DNA of 64,000 bases from assembly GCF_009834545.1 (NCBI RefSeq), contig NZ_CP019427.1:682001-746000 (forward strand), given 5' to 3'. Under the pieces are notes generated by a model. The model ran no database searches. It was not told where the DNA came from and was given only the letters and a program-made list of their open reading frames with translations. Shown in pieces: positions 37,216 through 46,265 of the stretch. Position 1 is the stretch's first letter. Each line of letters opens with the position of its first letter. A program made the position numbers and the translations under genes. The DNA comes from Pseudomonas sp. S04 (GTDB lineage: Bacteria > Pseudomonadota > Gammaproteobacteria > Pseudomonadales > Pseudomonadaceae).

Positions 37216-37938
37216 TCACTTGAGGCTAGCAGGTTGGGTGTCGGTTATCGCCGCGACTTGCGCGCCGGCCACTGGCCTGGCCTTCGCGGGGGCCTTGAGG
37301 CGTTCGGCGTGGGCCTGGGCGGCGGTGAACTGCTGCGGGCTCAAGCCTGATTTACTGACCACTTCGGCGGCCTGTTGCCAATTGTCCTGGTAGATCAGCA
37401 GGGTCACCAGATTGACCGAGGCCAGTTGATCGCTTTGCTTGAGCTCAATGGCCGTCAGGAACTCGAAGCGCGCCTCTTCCAGGCGCAACTGGTTGAGGTA
37501 CACCACTCCCAGGTCATTGCGGATTTTTTCGTTGGTCGGCGCCAGGCGGGCAGCCCGCTGCAGGTGCGCCTGGGCCTGGTCGTTATCACCGCGGGCGGCA
37601 TACAGCTGGCCCAAGCCGTGCTCGGCTTCGGCTGACACACAGCTACCGATCAGGCTGCGATACAACGGTTCGGCCTCGCTGCGCCCCAGCAGGCGATAGA
37701 CCCTGGCCTTGCGCAAACGCACCTCGTTGAGGTTGTCCGGCAGCTTTTCCAGATTGGCCAGGCTGGCGTGCAGCTTGCCGTCGCTGCCCATGTCGTCGGC
37801 CAGGTTCATCGCCAGTTCCTGGTCCGAGGTCAACTTGGCGCAACTGCCAGCGCCGGTCATGGCGGTCCAGGGTGTTGCGCCGTTACTGGCGCAGCCGCTG
37901 AGCAGTAGCGCGCCCAATACAGCAATCGTTGCTTTCAT
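37216..37938 (-). CDS. tadD: Tetratricopeptide lipoprotein TadD
   Basis: A 240-residue protein with a lipoprotein signal (MKATIAVLGALLLSGC, Cys16) and TPR-type repeats between about 80 and 190, such as AEHGLGQLYAARGDNDQAQ and DLGVVYLNQLRLEEARFEF. TadD acts like PilF-type pilotins and helps assemble the RcpA secretin in the outer membrane. The start is fixed by the lipobox. Confidence 0.9.
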   Translation of the reverse strand: MKATIAVLGALLLSGCASNGATPWTAMTGAGSCAKLTSDQELAMNLADDMGSDGKLHASLANLEKLPDNLNEVRLRKARVYRLLGRSEAEPLYRSLIGSCVSAEAEHGLGQLYAARGDNDQAQAHLQRAARLAPTNEKIRNDLGVVYLNQLRLEEARFEFLTAIELKQSDQLASVNLVTLLIYQDNWQQAAEVVSKSGLSPQQFTAAQAHAERLKAPAKARPVAGAQVAAITDTQPASLK

Positions 37939-37948
37939 CAGATTCCCT

Positions 37949-38833
37949 CTAGGAAGCGAACGCCCGGGCGATGGCGGTGAAGCCAGGGCCGGCCAGGACA
38001 ATCAGTAATGCCGGAAACAGAAACAGCATCATCACTACCGACATCTTCGCGGACATTTTCGAAATGTATTCCTGCAGGCGTGTCAGGCGCCGGTCGTCGA
38101 GCAATTGCTTGAGCGCCAGCAGCGACTTCATCGCGCCGCCGCCTTGCACCAGCAGTTGCTGGAGAATCACGCAGGTATCGGTGAATTCATCTACCGCCAG
38201 CAAGCCGGCGGACTTGTTCAGTTCCTGGCCCAGGTCCAGGCCCGAGTCGACTCGGCTTAGAATCAGGCGTAACTCGCTTGTCAGTTCCGGCAGCAGTTTT
38301 TGCCCATCGCTGCCGAGCACTCGTAGCGACTGCTCCACGGCCATGCCCGACTCGAACAGAATCCGCAGCAAGGGAATGAATGTCGAGATTTCGTGTGCGA
38401 TCTGCTGTTGTCGGCGTTTGACGGCATACGCCAGCACGCGCTTGGGCAGCAGGTATCCCATGCCCAGGCCCAGCAGCGGCGCGAGCCAGAGGTTTTGCGC
38501 GTCGGGGTAAAACACTTCCTCCAGGAACAGCACCAGGCCCAGCAGCAGGATCGGGGTGCCCACCTGGCAGGCGGCGAACAGCGAGCGTTCACTGGTGGTG
38601 CGCCAGCCCAGGCGGGCCAGCAGGGTCTGGGTTTCGCCATCGATGCTGACCGAGCGCTGGCCGAACTTGCTGTCTCCGAGTAAACGCAGCCAACCACCGA
38701 GCTTGTTGTCGCGCAGCATCTGGCCTTGCAGGCGCTGGGTAATCTGGCGCTGGCGGCGCTGCTGTTCCAGCAGGTTGAGCAGCACCAGCAACAGGGCCCC
38801 GAAAAGCAGCAACAGACTGGCCAGGATCGCCAT
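37949..38833 (-). CDS. tadC: Flp pilus inner-membrane platform protein TadC
   Basis: A 294-residue protein with a T2SSF (GspF-like) domain, an N-terminal helix (LASLLLLFGALLLVLLNLL), two central helices and a C-terminal pair with MSVVMMLFLFPALLIVLAG. It forms the assembly platform with TadB. GGAG precedes its start, one base past the tadB stop. Confidence 0.93.
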   Translation of the reverse strand: MAILASLLLLFGALLLVLLNLLEQQRRQRQITQRLQGQMLRDNKLGGWLRLLGDSKFGQRSVSIDGETQTLLARLGWRTTSERSLFAACQVGTPILLLGLVLFLEEVFYPDAQNLWLAPLLGLGMGYLLPKRVLAYAVKRRQQQIAHEISTFIPLLRILFESGMAVEQSLRVLGSDGQKLLPELTSELRLILSRVDSGLDLGQELNKSAGLLAVDEFTDTCVILQQLLVQGGGAMKSLLALKQLLDDRRLTRLQEYISKMSAKMSVVMMLFLFPALLIVLAGPGFTAIARAFAS

Positions 38834-38834
38834 C

Positions 38835-39719
38835 TCAGATACTCCGCAACATGCGCGACAGCGCCAGGCAGCCGAAGACTTCCAGGCCTACTGCGGCGAA
38901 CAGCATGTGTTGCCCGGACGAGTCGTTCCACATGCCCAGCAAGTAGCCGGGATTGGTCAGCATGAAGTATCCGGCGATCAGCACCGGCAGGGCCGCCAGC
39001 ACCCAGGATGTCATCCGGGTTTCACCCGTCATGGCCCGCAGTTGCCGGGCGCCTTGCTCGCGCTCGCGGATCAGCTTGATCAGGTTTTCCAGCAGTTCGC
39101 TGGCATTGCCGCCGTAGCGGTGATTGACCTTCAGCCCCAGGGCCAGCATGCGCAGTTCATCCTGGTCATACAGTTCGGCAAAGTCATGCACCGCATCCGG
39201 CAGGCTGACACCCAGTTGCACGTTGCGCTGGACCCGCCCCATGGCGCTTTTCAAAGGCTCGGCGCTGGTGTCGATGGCGCCCATGACGGCATCGGCCAGG
39301 GTGCGTCCGGACTTGAGGCTGCGGATGGTGTGATCGAGCATGGGCGGCAACTGTTCGATCATTCGTTTGAGGCGCAATCGATAGCGCAAGGAGATGTACA
39401 TCCGCAACACCAGGGGTGGTAGCAGCAATACGATGAGCATTCCTGGCCAGTCGGCGAGCAGCAGGCCCAGGAGCGTGGCGCCGGCCCACAACAGCAGCCA
39501 CAAGCTCAGGCGTTCGGTGGGGCGGCCCAGGCCGGCGCGCAGGAATGCACGCTCAAGGCCGGCCCACACCGGCTTTTCGACGATCAGTTGCGGTTGGCCG
39601 TAAGCCAGGCGATTGAGCACCCGCTCGGTATTGGTTTTACGCAGGCCCTGGAAAAACAAGCGGATCGACAACCCCAGTAACAGCAGGCAGATCAGGCTCA
39701 ATACTAGCGGTCCGATCAT
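38835..39719 (-). CDS. tadB: Flp pilus inner-membrane platform protein TadB
   Basis: A 294-residue protein, the GspF-family partner of TadC. It has an N-terminal helix (LVLSLICLLLLGLSIRLFF), a central WLLLWAGATLLGLLLADW region and the cytoplasmic F-domain motif LKSGRTLADAVMGAID. It sits between tadA and tadC, as in all tad loci. Confidence 0.93.
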   Translation of the reverse strand: MIGPLVLSLICLLLLGLSIRLFFQGLRKTNTERVLNRLAYGQPQLIVEKPVWAGLERAFLRAGLGRPTERLSLWLLLWAGATLLGLLLADWPGMLIVLLLPPLVLRMYISLRYRLRLKRMIEQLPPMLDHTIRSLKSGRTLADAVMGAIDTSAEPLKSAMGRVQRNVQLGVSLPDAVHDFAELYDQDELRMLALGLKVNHRYGGNASELLENLIKLIREREQGARQLRAMTGETRMTSWVLAALPVLIAGYFMLTNPGYLLGMWNDSSGQHMLFAAVGLEVFGCLALSRMLRSI

Positions 39720-39737
39720 CAGGTGCGCCTCGCCAGA

Positions 39738-41015
39738 TCAGTGAGTGGGGAGCAGGCCGCTGAGGCGGCGCAGCTTGTCGCCGGCGGGATTGAGCGCCTC
39801 GCGCAGGAAGCCGAAGCCGGTGCGGCGGTCGAGGCGAAACAGGGTGTTGGTGACGTAGATGTCGTCGCGAATGCCCACCACTTCCACCACCTCGCTGACA
39901 CAGCGTCGACCGTCGGGCATGCGCGTCAACTGGATCACCACATCGAGCGCGGCGCAGATCATCTGGCGCAGCGTGCGCTCGGCGATCTGGCGACCGGTCA
40001 GCCCCACCAGGGTCTCCAGGCGTAACAAAGCGTCCTGGGCGTTGTTGGCGTGCACGGTGCTCATCGAACCGTCGTGGCCGGTGTTCATCGCGGTCAGCAC
40101 GTCGAGCACTTCGACGCCGCGAATCTCCCCGAGGATGATGCGGTCCGGGCGCATCCGCAGGGCGTTGCGGATCAGGTCGCTGGCCTTGACCTCACCATGG
40201 CCCTCGGCATTCGGCGGGCGGGTTTCCAGGCGCACCACATGGGGATGGCCCAGTTGCAGTTCGGCGATGTCTTCAATGGTGACCAGGCGTTCGTGGGGGT
40301 TGATCAACTGGCTGAGAATGTTCAGCAAGGTAGTCTTGCCGGTGCCGGTACCACCACTGATGAGGATGTTGCAGCGGCGGCCGACGGCTTCCTGGATGAA
40401 TTCGAAGATAGCCTGGTCGATGGTTTGCATGGCCATCAGGTCGCTGCTCTTGAGCATGTCCTTGCGGAATTTGCGAATCGACAGGCAGGGGCCGTCCAGG
40501 GCAATCGGCGGGATGATCGCATTGACCCGGCTGCCGTCGGGCATGCGCGCATCGACCATCGGCGAGGACTCGTCCAGGCGCCGGCCGAGGGGCGCGAGGA
40601 TGCGTTGCATGACCCGTTCGACATGGTGTGCGTCGATGAAACGCAGGTCGCTCTGGTGCAGCACCCCGTCGCGCTCGATGAACACCCGGTGCGGGCCGTT
40701 GACCAGGATCTCGGTCACGGCGGGGTCGCGCAGTAGCACTTCGAGGGGGCCGAAACCGGTCAGCTCATCGACGATTTCCTCGGCCAGGCGCTCCATTTCA
40801 TAGCGGGAAACGGCCAGGTGCAGGCGGGCGATGTAGTCGGCGACCTTGTCGATGACAAACTGCGCCAGCAGTTGGCGCGAGCCTTCCAGGAGGTTTTTCC
40901 CGGACTCCTCGATGGCGTCGATGATGTAGCGGTGCAGGGCCAGTTTCAGGCCTTCGTGGTCACTGTTGCCGACCGTTGGCCGGGCCGTGGCGCCAAACAG
41001 TTTTTCGCCGCTCAT
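39738..41015 (-). CDS. tadA: Flp pilus assembly ATPase TadA
   Basis: A 425-residue secretion ATPase of the VirB11/CpaF branch. The Walker A ISGGTGTGKTTLLN lies near residue 220, followed by the Asp box TIEDIAELQL and the His box TGHDGSMSTVHANN. It powers pilin polymerisation. The ATG at 41015 overlaps the tadZ stop (ATGA) and has GAGG upstream, so a nine-codon longer start is rejected. Confidence 0.96.
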   Translation of the reverse strand: MSGEKLFGATARPTVGNSDHEGLKLALHRYIIDAIEESGKNLLEGSRQLLAQFVIDKVADYIARLHLAVSRYEMERLAEEIVDELTGFGPLEVLLRDPAVTEILVNGPHRVFIERDGVLHQSDLRFIDAHHVERVMQRILAPLGRRLDESSPMVDARMPDGSRVNAIIPPIALDGPCLSIRKFRKDMLKSSDLMAMQTIDQAIFEFIQEAVGRRCNILISGGTGTGKTTLLNILSQLINPHERLVTIEDIAELQLGHPHVVRLETRPPNAEGHGEVKASDLIRNALRMRPDRIILGEIRGVEVLDVLTAMNTGHDGSMSTVHANNAQDALLRLETLVGLTGRQIAERTLRQMICAALDVVIQLTRMPDGRRCVSEVVEVVGIRDDIYVTNTLFRLDRRTGFGFLREALNPAGDKLRRLSGLLPTH

Positions 41016-42202
41016 TTGCTGCCTCGCAGACGGTTCAGCCAACTGGCCTTGGGTTTGTCCGGGTGTTCGGAGCGCCGGGCGAGCCGTTCTCCCAGGCTGC
41101 GCAGGGCTTGAGTCAGGCCTTCGCGGGGGGCCAGTTCGAACAGGGTTACCCCCTGGTTTTTCGCATTGAGGCGTACCTCTGGGCTGTAGGCCAGCGTGGC
41201 CATGACTTCCAGGCCAAAGCTTTTACCCAGGGTTTGCGAGTCGGGGGCAACGTTGCGCAGGTAGCGATCCACCAGCAGTTGGGCATGTTCGAGCTTCATG
41301 CCTTTTTCACGCCACAGGTTGAGCACGGCCAGGTTGCGTCGACAGTCGAGCACGCTTTGGTCGGTGTACCACAGCAACTTGTCGCAGTGGCTGACGAAGG
41401 TGCGCACCGCTTCGCTGTCGGGCTGGCCGGTGAGGTTCACCACGATGTGCTGGAAGTGTTGGCGCAAGGCGCTGAGCAACATGTACAGCTCGGCGGCGCT
41501 GGTGTGCTCCAGCGGTTCGTCGTTGCTGGCGTAGGCGAGGATGCGCATGCCGCTGGGTGTGCAGGTAAAGGCGCTGTCGATCAAGGTTGCATCGATACGC
41601 CGCAGGTGGCGTAGCGCGTCACCGAAGTGGAACGAGCTTTCCAGACCGAGCAAGGCCAGGCTGTCGCCGCGGGGTAAGCCCAGGTCCAGCAGCAGGGTCT
41701 GCTGGCCACTCTTTTGCACGACCAGCGCCAGGTGACTGGATAACAGCGCACCGTCGGCGTCGCTTTGGGTGCCGAACAACACGCTCAACCCTCCCAGTTG
41801 GGTGTTTGGCACCACCGGCGGCAGTCGCTTGCTCAAGCGCCGAACCAGCCCGGCGACTTCGCTGGAGCGTGAGCCGTAGGCGACAAAATCCCGTGCTCCG
41901 GCGCGCATCGCGTTGAGCACCAGTTGATTGTCCATGCCGTCGCCCAGGGCGACGATCGCCAGCATCGGCTTGGCCTCCAGGGCGCCTTCGATCAGGGCGC
42001 TCTGGGCCACCACGTGTTCGCGATCCAGGCCGATGAACACCAGGCTGGCGAAGGTCACGTCGACCAGTGCCAGCAACTCGTCAAGGCTGCCGACGCCAGC
42101 GCTGACTACCTGGCCCAGGGGCGCCAGTGCTCCTTGCAGCCACTCAAGGTCGGTGCTGTTGCGCGTGATGGCGACAAAGGTCTGGCTCAGGCTCTGGCTC
42201 AT
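41012..42202 (-). CDS. tadZ: Pilus localisation ATPase-like protein TadZ
   Basis: A 396-residue protein with an N-terminal receiver-like domain without acceptor motif (1-130) and a C-terminal ParA/MinD-like domain. The P-loop position reads LFGTQSDADGALLSS, which lacks a GKT, as expected for an atypical ATPase. TadZ localises the Tad machine to the pole or membrane. It overlaps rcpA and tadA by 4 bases each. Confidence 0.88.
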   Translation of the reverse strand: MSQSLSQTFVAITRNSTDLEWLQGALAPLGQVVSAGVGSLDELLALVDVTFASLVFIGLDREHVVAQSALIEGALEAKPMLAIVALGDGMDNQLVLNAMRAGARDFVAYGSRSSEVAGLVRRLSKRLPPVVPNTQLGGLSVLFGTQSDADGALLSSHLALVVQKSGQQTLLLDLGLPRGDSLALLGLESSFHFGDALRHLRRIDATLIDSAFTCTPSGMRILAYASNDEPLEHTSAAELYMLLSALRQHFQHIVVNLTGQPDSEAVRTFVSHCDKLLWYTDQSVLDCRRNLAVLNLWREKGMKLEHAQLLVDRYLRNVAPDSQTLGKSFGLEVMATLAYSPEVRLNAKNQGVTLFELAPREGLTQALRSLGERLARRSEHPDKPKASWLNRLRGSK

Positions 42203-43422
42203 TGCGATAACCCGCTGCGGTTGTCGAAGTTGCCGTTTTCCAGGAAGAACATGCGGTAGAAATTCGGGTCGTAGTTGCGCAGCTTTTCACCCGGCAGGGA
42301 CGGCAACTGGGCATCGGCCGCCAGCGGCTGAACCAGGTGCGGGGTGACGATCATCAGCAGTTCGCGTTCCTCGCGGTTGATGTTGGTCTCGCGAAAGAAC
42401 GCGCCGAGGATCGGGATGTCCCCCAGCCCCGGAAACTTGTTGACCTGGGAGCTGTTGCGGGTGCTGATCAGGCCGCTGATGACGAAGCTCTCACCATCGG
42501 CCAGGGAGATGCTGGTGTCGGTACGCCGGATGGTCAGCGCCGGAACGGTGGTGCCGGCGATTTCCACGGCATTGCTGAAATCCAGTTCGCTGACTTCCGG
42601 CGCCACCTTGAGGGAAATCCGGTTGCGCCCGACGATGGTCGGGGTCAGGGTCAGGCGGATCCCGAACTCCTTGTACTCGATGGACACGTTGTCACTACCG
42701 GAGCTGGGAACCGGAATCGGTACTTCGCCGCCGGCCAGGAAACTCGCGCTCTGGCCACTGAGTGCCACCAGGCTGGGGCGGGCCAGGGTGTAGGCAAACC
42801 CGCTGCCTTCCAGGGCATTGATCATCACCATGGTCTTGCCGCCGATCCAGGAGAAGTTGAACTGGTCGTTGTTCACCGGCAAGCGTCCCTGGACCACGCC
42901 GTCGATGGTGGGCAGGGTTCTGGGTGAGCCGAACAGAAAGTTGCCACGGGTGCCGAAGATCGAGGCCGACGCTTCCTTGAGCTTGGTGCGGCTGACTTCC
43001 ACAAAACGAATGTCGGTCTGTACCTGGCTGGGCAGCAGCGGGTCTTCGGTGGGCAGTTCGGCAGCGCTGGTCATGGCCGCCGTGGCCTTGCCCTGGACGA
43101 ACACCATGCTTTGGCGCGGAGCGCTCGAACAGGCGGTCCAGACCATCAGGCTGGTAGCCCCCGGTGCCATCCCGGTGAGCAGAAATGCGTTGCTGCCATT
43201 GGGGTGGACATCGGCGATCTTCGGGTCGCCGATGGCCAGACGAGTAATCGCCACTGGCGACTGCAGGACCTGTTGCAATCCTTCCCCCACTTCCAGTACC
43301 GCAGGCATTTGCCCCAGCGCGCTGCAATTGCCAGTCGTTGCCAGGGCGACATCGACCGGCATGCCCGCCAGGAGCAAGGCACAGATCACGCGGTTGTAAC
43401 GCAGCATGGAACGACTATGCAT
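42199..43422 (-). CDS. rcpA: Flp pilus outer-membrane secretin RcpA
   Basis: A 407-residue protein. It has a signal peptide (VICALLLAGMPVDVALA), an N-terminal BON/N-type domain and a C-terminal secretin domain with VPIPVPSSG, FGIRLTLTPTI and VNKFPGLGDIPILGAFF, the usual closing motif. It forms the outer-membrane pore for the pilus. An alternative start lies five codons later. It overlaps tadZ by 4 bases (ATGA). Confidence 0.94.
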   Translation of the reverse strand: MHSRSMLRYNRVICALLLAGMPVDVALATTGNCSALGQMPAVLEVGEGLQQVLQSPVAITRLAIGDPKIADVHPNGSNAFLLTGMAPGATSLMVWTACSSAPRQSMVFVQGKATAAMTSAAELPTEDPLLPSQVQTDIRFVEVSRTKLKEASASIFGTRGNFLFGSPRTLPTIDGVVQGRLPVNNDQFNFSWIGGKTMVMINALEGSGFAYTLARPSLVALSGQSASFLAGGEVPIPVPSSGSDNVSIEYKEFGIRLTLTPTIVGRNRISLKVAPEVSELDFSNAVEIAGTTVPALTIRRTDTSISLADGESFVISGLISTRNSSQVNKFPGLGDIPILGAFFRETNINREERELLMIVTPHLVQPLAADAQLPSLPGEKLRNYDPNFYRMFFLENGNFDNRSGLSQ

Positions 43423-43442
43423 AGATATGCATCCTTGCTCGA

Positions 43443-44405
43443 TCAGGGAGTTTGTTGGGCGGTCTGGTTACCGCGAATGACCTCAATGCCGCGTCGTGGC
43501 GTCGGCGCTGGTTGGGCGCTGAATGCAGTTGGATTTTTTCCAGGGTTGCTGAAGGCCAGTTGATTGAACTGCAGCAACTGGTTGCTGACTGCATCCAGCC
43601 GGGCAGGGGACTGGCTTTCGCCGGCCCAGTACTTGGCCAGGCGCTGTTCGTCGCTGCTGCGCACGGCCAGGCGCAAGGTCCCGGCTTGAGCGGCCAACAT
43701 CAAGCGACTCAGCAGTTGTTCCGGGACTGCCAGCACGACCGTGCGAGCGGCAACGCGGCGTTGCTCCTGCTTGAGTTTTTCTTCGGGGCTCACGGCCGGG
43801 TTGGCCGGTCTGCCGTCATTGGTCAGGCCGAGTTGCTCGCCCACGCCCAGCACGCGCATTGCCGGTATGACGATCTGTGCCGACTGCTGCGGGTTGCTGC
43901 TGTCCTGGCGCAGAAAGAGCAGGATGTCGACGTAATCGCCAGGCATCAGTTGTCCACCGGCACTGACGACTTCGTCCACGGCTACCGCCAGTGCTCGTTC
44001 ATCGCTGCGGATCATGCGGGCCAGCGGGCCGCCAGCATTGAAGCTCTCATCGCTCAGCCAGGTGCCCGCGCTCAGGGGGCGCCAAGGCGTGCGGCCAATG
44101 GCCTGGTCCAAGTTGTTGAGGCTACCGGCAGGTGCGTTGCGCAGTTTTTCCAGCGTCACGTCAGCAGCGGTCAGGGGGGTATAGGGCGGGACGTCATGGA
44201 CCAGCACCACCACGGCTTGACGGGTTTGGTCCTCGGCGCGGGTTACGGTTTTTTCCACCGACGCCATGACCGGTGTCGCCACCGGCGCAACGACCGGTTC
44301 CGCCAAGGGTTGGGGTTGGCGACTTAGCACCAGGCCCCAATACCCGAACAGCAAGGCTGCCACTAACATCAGCCCAGCCAGGCCCATAGTGATACGACTG
44401 TTCAT
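43443..44405 (-). CDS. rcpC: Flp pilus assembly protein RcpC/CpaB
   Basis: A 320-residue protein with an N-terminal helix (MGLAGLMLVAALLFGYWGLV), an SAF domain (VPPYTPLTAADVTLEKL) and the CpaB core VSAGGQLMPGDYVDILLFL. It is thought to stabilise the secretin or bind peptidoglycan. GGGAG precedes the ATG. It is the first gene of the minus-strand tad operon and is divergent from flp. Confidence 0.93.
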   Translation of the reverse strand: MNSRITMGLAGLMLVAALLFGYWGLVLSRQPQPLAEPVVAPVATPVMASVEKTVTRAEDQTRQAVVVLVHDVPPYTPLTAADVTLEKLRNAPAGSLNNLDQAIGRTPWRPLSAGTWLSDESFNAGGPLARMIRSDERALAVAVDEVVSAGGQLMPGDYVDILLFLRQDSSNPQQSAQIVIPAMRVLGVGEQLGLTNDGRPANPAVSPEEKLKQEQRRVAARTVVLAVPEQLLSRLMLAAQAGTLRLAVRSSDEQRLAKYWAGESQSPARLDAVSNQLLQFNQLAFSNPGKNPTAFSAQPAPTPRRGIEVIRGNQTAQQTP

Positions 44406-44737
44406 GACGGCTCTCCCTTTCCTGCTGCATTACTGGCTCATAAATACTAATGAGCACATTTCGCAATCAGGCAGCTATGAACATGCAACTCTTTCGCTAT
44501 TTGCAAGGTAGCGCAGCTAAGCCAAAACGCCATTACTGCGCAGAGAAATAACTCGGGAAATTCAGGTAAGCACTTATTTTTATCCGCTTTTTGCTCATCC
44601 GGTGGGGGCTTAATACTTTCTGATTAACTCGTTCTTACAGTTGTTGGAGTGGGGTTTGTTGACAATGCTCCGATGGCACAGAGCAATCATGTTGTCGCCC
44701 CGCTACAACTGCGTCCCTGACGCAAAGGAGAAGTCGT
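44406..44737. promoter_or_regulatory. Divergent control region between rcpC and flp
   Basis: This 332-base region is AT-richer than its surroundings. On the plus strand TTGACA (44659-44664) is 17 bases from a poor -10 (AGCAAT, 44682-44687), 51 bases before the flp ATG. The weak -10 fits an activator-dependent promoter, and PprB is the obvious candidate. No clear direct repeat that would mark its site was recognised. No gene seen. Confidence 0.45.
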
Positions 44738-44941
44738 ATGTTCCTTAACTTCGTGCGCTACCTATACGTTCGTTACCAACTGTTCATGACAAGGACCGAG
44801 GGCGCTTCAGCCATTGAATACGCGTTGATCATTGCAATGGTGGCATTGGTAGTCATTACGTTTGTCGGCCCCCTGGGCAACTCGGTCAAGGGCACTTTCA
44901 ATAAAGTCATCACGGCACTGGGCGGGACCGTTGTGACGTAA
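44738..44941 (+). CDS. flp: Flp type IVb major pilin, copy 1
   Basis: A 67-residue prepilin. The basic leader ends EG, with cleavage before ASAIEYALIIAMVALVVITF, which shows Glu5-Tyr6 of the Flp motif. A short C-terminal tail ends GTFNKVITALGGTVVT. Processed by FppA and assembled by TadA/B/C. AAAGGAG precedes the ATG. Confidence 0.96.
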   Translation: MFLNFVRYLYVRYQLFMTRTEGASAIEYALIIAMVALVVITFVGPLGNSVKGTFNKVITALGGTVVT

Positions 44942-44988
44942 GAAAAGGGAATGAGAACCCTTGGATCAGTCAGTGACGGGAGTTGTCC

Positions 44989-45402
44989 ATGAAGCCTTCT
45001 TCAGCCCAGCGCCAACCACTGCTTCTGGTGGACGATGAAGAGGATGCCTTGCTGGAACTTGCCGAGTTGCTGGAGGGCGAAGGTTTTACCTGCTTTACGG
45101 CAACCTCGGTCAAGCTCGCCCTGCAGCACCTGACCCGTCACCCCGACATTGCGCTGGTCATCACCGACCTGCGCATGCCGGAAGAAAGTGGTTTGTCGTT
45201 GATTCGGCGCTTGCGCGAACACACTTCCCGCCAGCACTTGCCGGTGATCGTGATCTCCGGTCACGCGGACATGAACGACGTCAGCGACCTGCTGCGCATG
45301 CAGGTCCTGGACCTGTTTCGCAAACCTATCTATCACGTGCGCCTGCTGGAAACCCTGAACAACCTGTTCCCTCAACCGAAGATATCTGAAGTCGCCCCCT
45401 AG
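44989..45402 (+). CDS. Stand-alone receiver-domain protein between the flp genes
   Basis: A 137-residue single CheY-like receiver. Acidic pocket LLLVDDEEDAL, acceptor Asp in ALVITDLRMPEESG, ISGHAD with the conserved Ser, and FRKPIYHVRLLE with the Lys are all present, so it should be phosphorylatable. There is no output domain. GGGAG precedes the ATG at 44989. It resembles the PprB receiver and may draw on the same kinase, act as a phosphate sink, or touch pilus proteins directly. Its placement between pilin genes is unusual in my memory. Confidence 0.88.
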   Translation: MKPSSAQRQPLLLVDDEEDALLELAELLEGEGFTCFTATSVKLALQHLTRHPDIALVITDLRMPEESGLSLIRRLREHTSRQHLPVIVISGHADMNDVSDLLRMQVLDLFRKPIYHVRLLETLNNLFPQPKISEVAP

Positions 45403-45442
45403 AGCTTTTTTTGCAGGCTCTGCACTTGGCAGGAGAAGTCGT

Positions 45443-45643
45443 ATGTTGGTTCATTTTGCGCGCTACCTATCCATCCGTATCCGGCTGTTCATGCAGCGAA
45501 GCGAAGGTGCATCGGCTATTGAATATGCCCTGATCATTGCCATGGTCGGCCTGGTCGTCATTGCCTTCGTCACCCCGTTGGGCGGCTCGGTCAAAGACAC
45601 CTTCAACAAGGTGGTCGGCGCACTGGGGGGAACCCAAGTGTGA
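45443..45643 (+). CDS. Flp type IVb pilin, copy 2
   Basis: A 66-residue prepilin nearly identical to copy 1 in the processed helix (ASAIEYALIIAMVGLVVIAF) and similar at the tail. The upstream sequence AGGAGAAGTCGTATGTT is shared with copy 1, so the duplication took the ribosome site with it. The leader is more diverged. It may be a second major or a minor pilin. Confidence 0.95.
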   Translation: MLVHFARYLSIRIRLFMQRSEGASAIEYALIIAMVGLVVIAFVTPLGGSVKDTFNKVVGALGGTQV

Positions 45644-45665
45644 TGACCCACCGCTGACGTGACGT

Positions 45666-45685
45666 GGAGCGAGTGCGCTCGCTCC
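45666..45685. terminator. Hairpin after flp copy 2
   Basis: Perfect arms GGAGCGAG and CTCGCTCC with loop TGCG, 23 bases past the second flp stop. There is no clear T-run; the sequence resembles a REP core and may be a stabilising or terminating hairpin. Confidence 0.55.
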
Positions 45686-45811
45686 TGTCTAAGATGGGGC
45701 GTGCAGCCACATCCCAGATGCTATCAATCCCTTCAATACAAGGCCTCTCCAGTTCGAGACTTAAGTTTGGGGCGCTATACTGCGCACCTATTCGAGTCCT
45801 TGGAGATCTAC

Positions 45812-46261
45812 ATGCCGGCCCCCGTCTGGTGGTTACTTTGTCTGCCGTTAGTGGCAGGCGCCTTCCTGCCGCTGCAAGCCGGGATCAACGGCCAGTTGGC
45901 CAAGCAGGTTTCCAGTGTGCTGTCTGCCGCGTTGATTTCGTTTTTTGTCGGCACCATGGCGCTGTTGATGCTGGTGCTGATCCAGCGTGAAACCCCGACC
46001 CTGGCAGCGCTCAAGAGCCTGACCTGGTGGCATTGGAGCGGTGGTTTGCTGGGTGCGTTCTTCATTACTACTGCCGCGTTTGCCGGGCCGCGCATCGGCG
46101 CGATGCTGTTCATGGCGCTGGTCCTGGCCGGGCAACTGGGCATGGCGCTGGCGCTGGATCATTTTGGTTGGGCAGGATTTCGCGAAGCCCCCATCAGCGC
46201 CGGCAAGATTGCCGGGCTGGTGTTGATTTTGGCGGGGGTGTTCCTGATTCGGCGCGGTTGA
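45812..46261 (+). CDS. DMT family transporter (DUF606/YdcZ type)
   Basis: A 149-residue protein with five predicted helices. It begins MPAPVWWLLCLPLVAGAFLP and contains ALISFFVGTMALLMLVLIQ and AGLVLILAGVFLIRRG. Its length fits a single five-helix DUF606 half-transporter that would dimerise. GGAG lies six bases before the ATG. Substrate unknown. Confidence 0.88.
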   Translation: MPAPVWWLLCLPLVAGAFLPLQAGINGQLAKQVSSVLSAALISFFVGTMALLMLVLIQRETPTLAALKSLTWWHWSGGLLGAFFITTAAFAGPRIGAMLFMALVLAGQLGMALALDHFGWAGFREAPISAGKIAGLVLILAGVFLIRRG

Positions 46262-46265
46262 GCGC

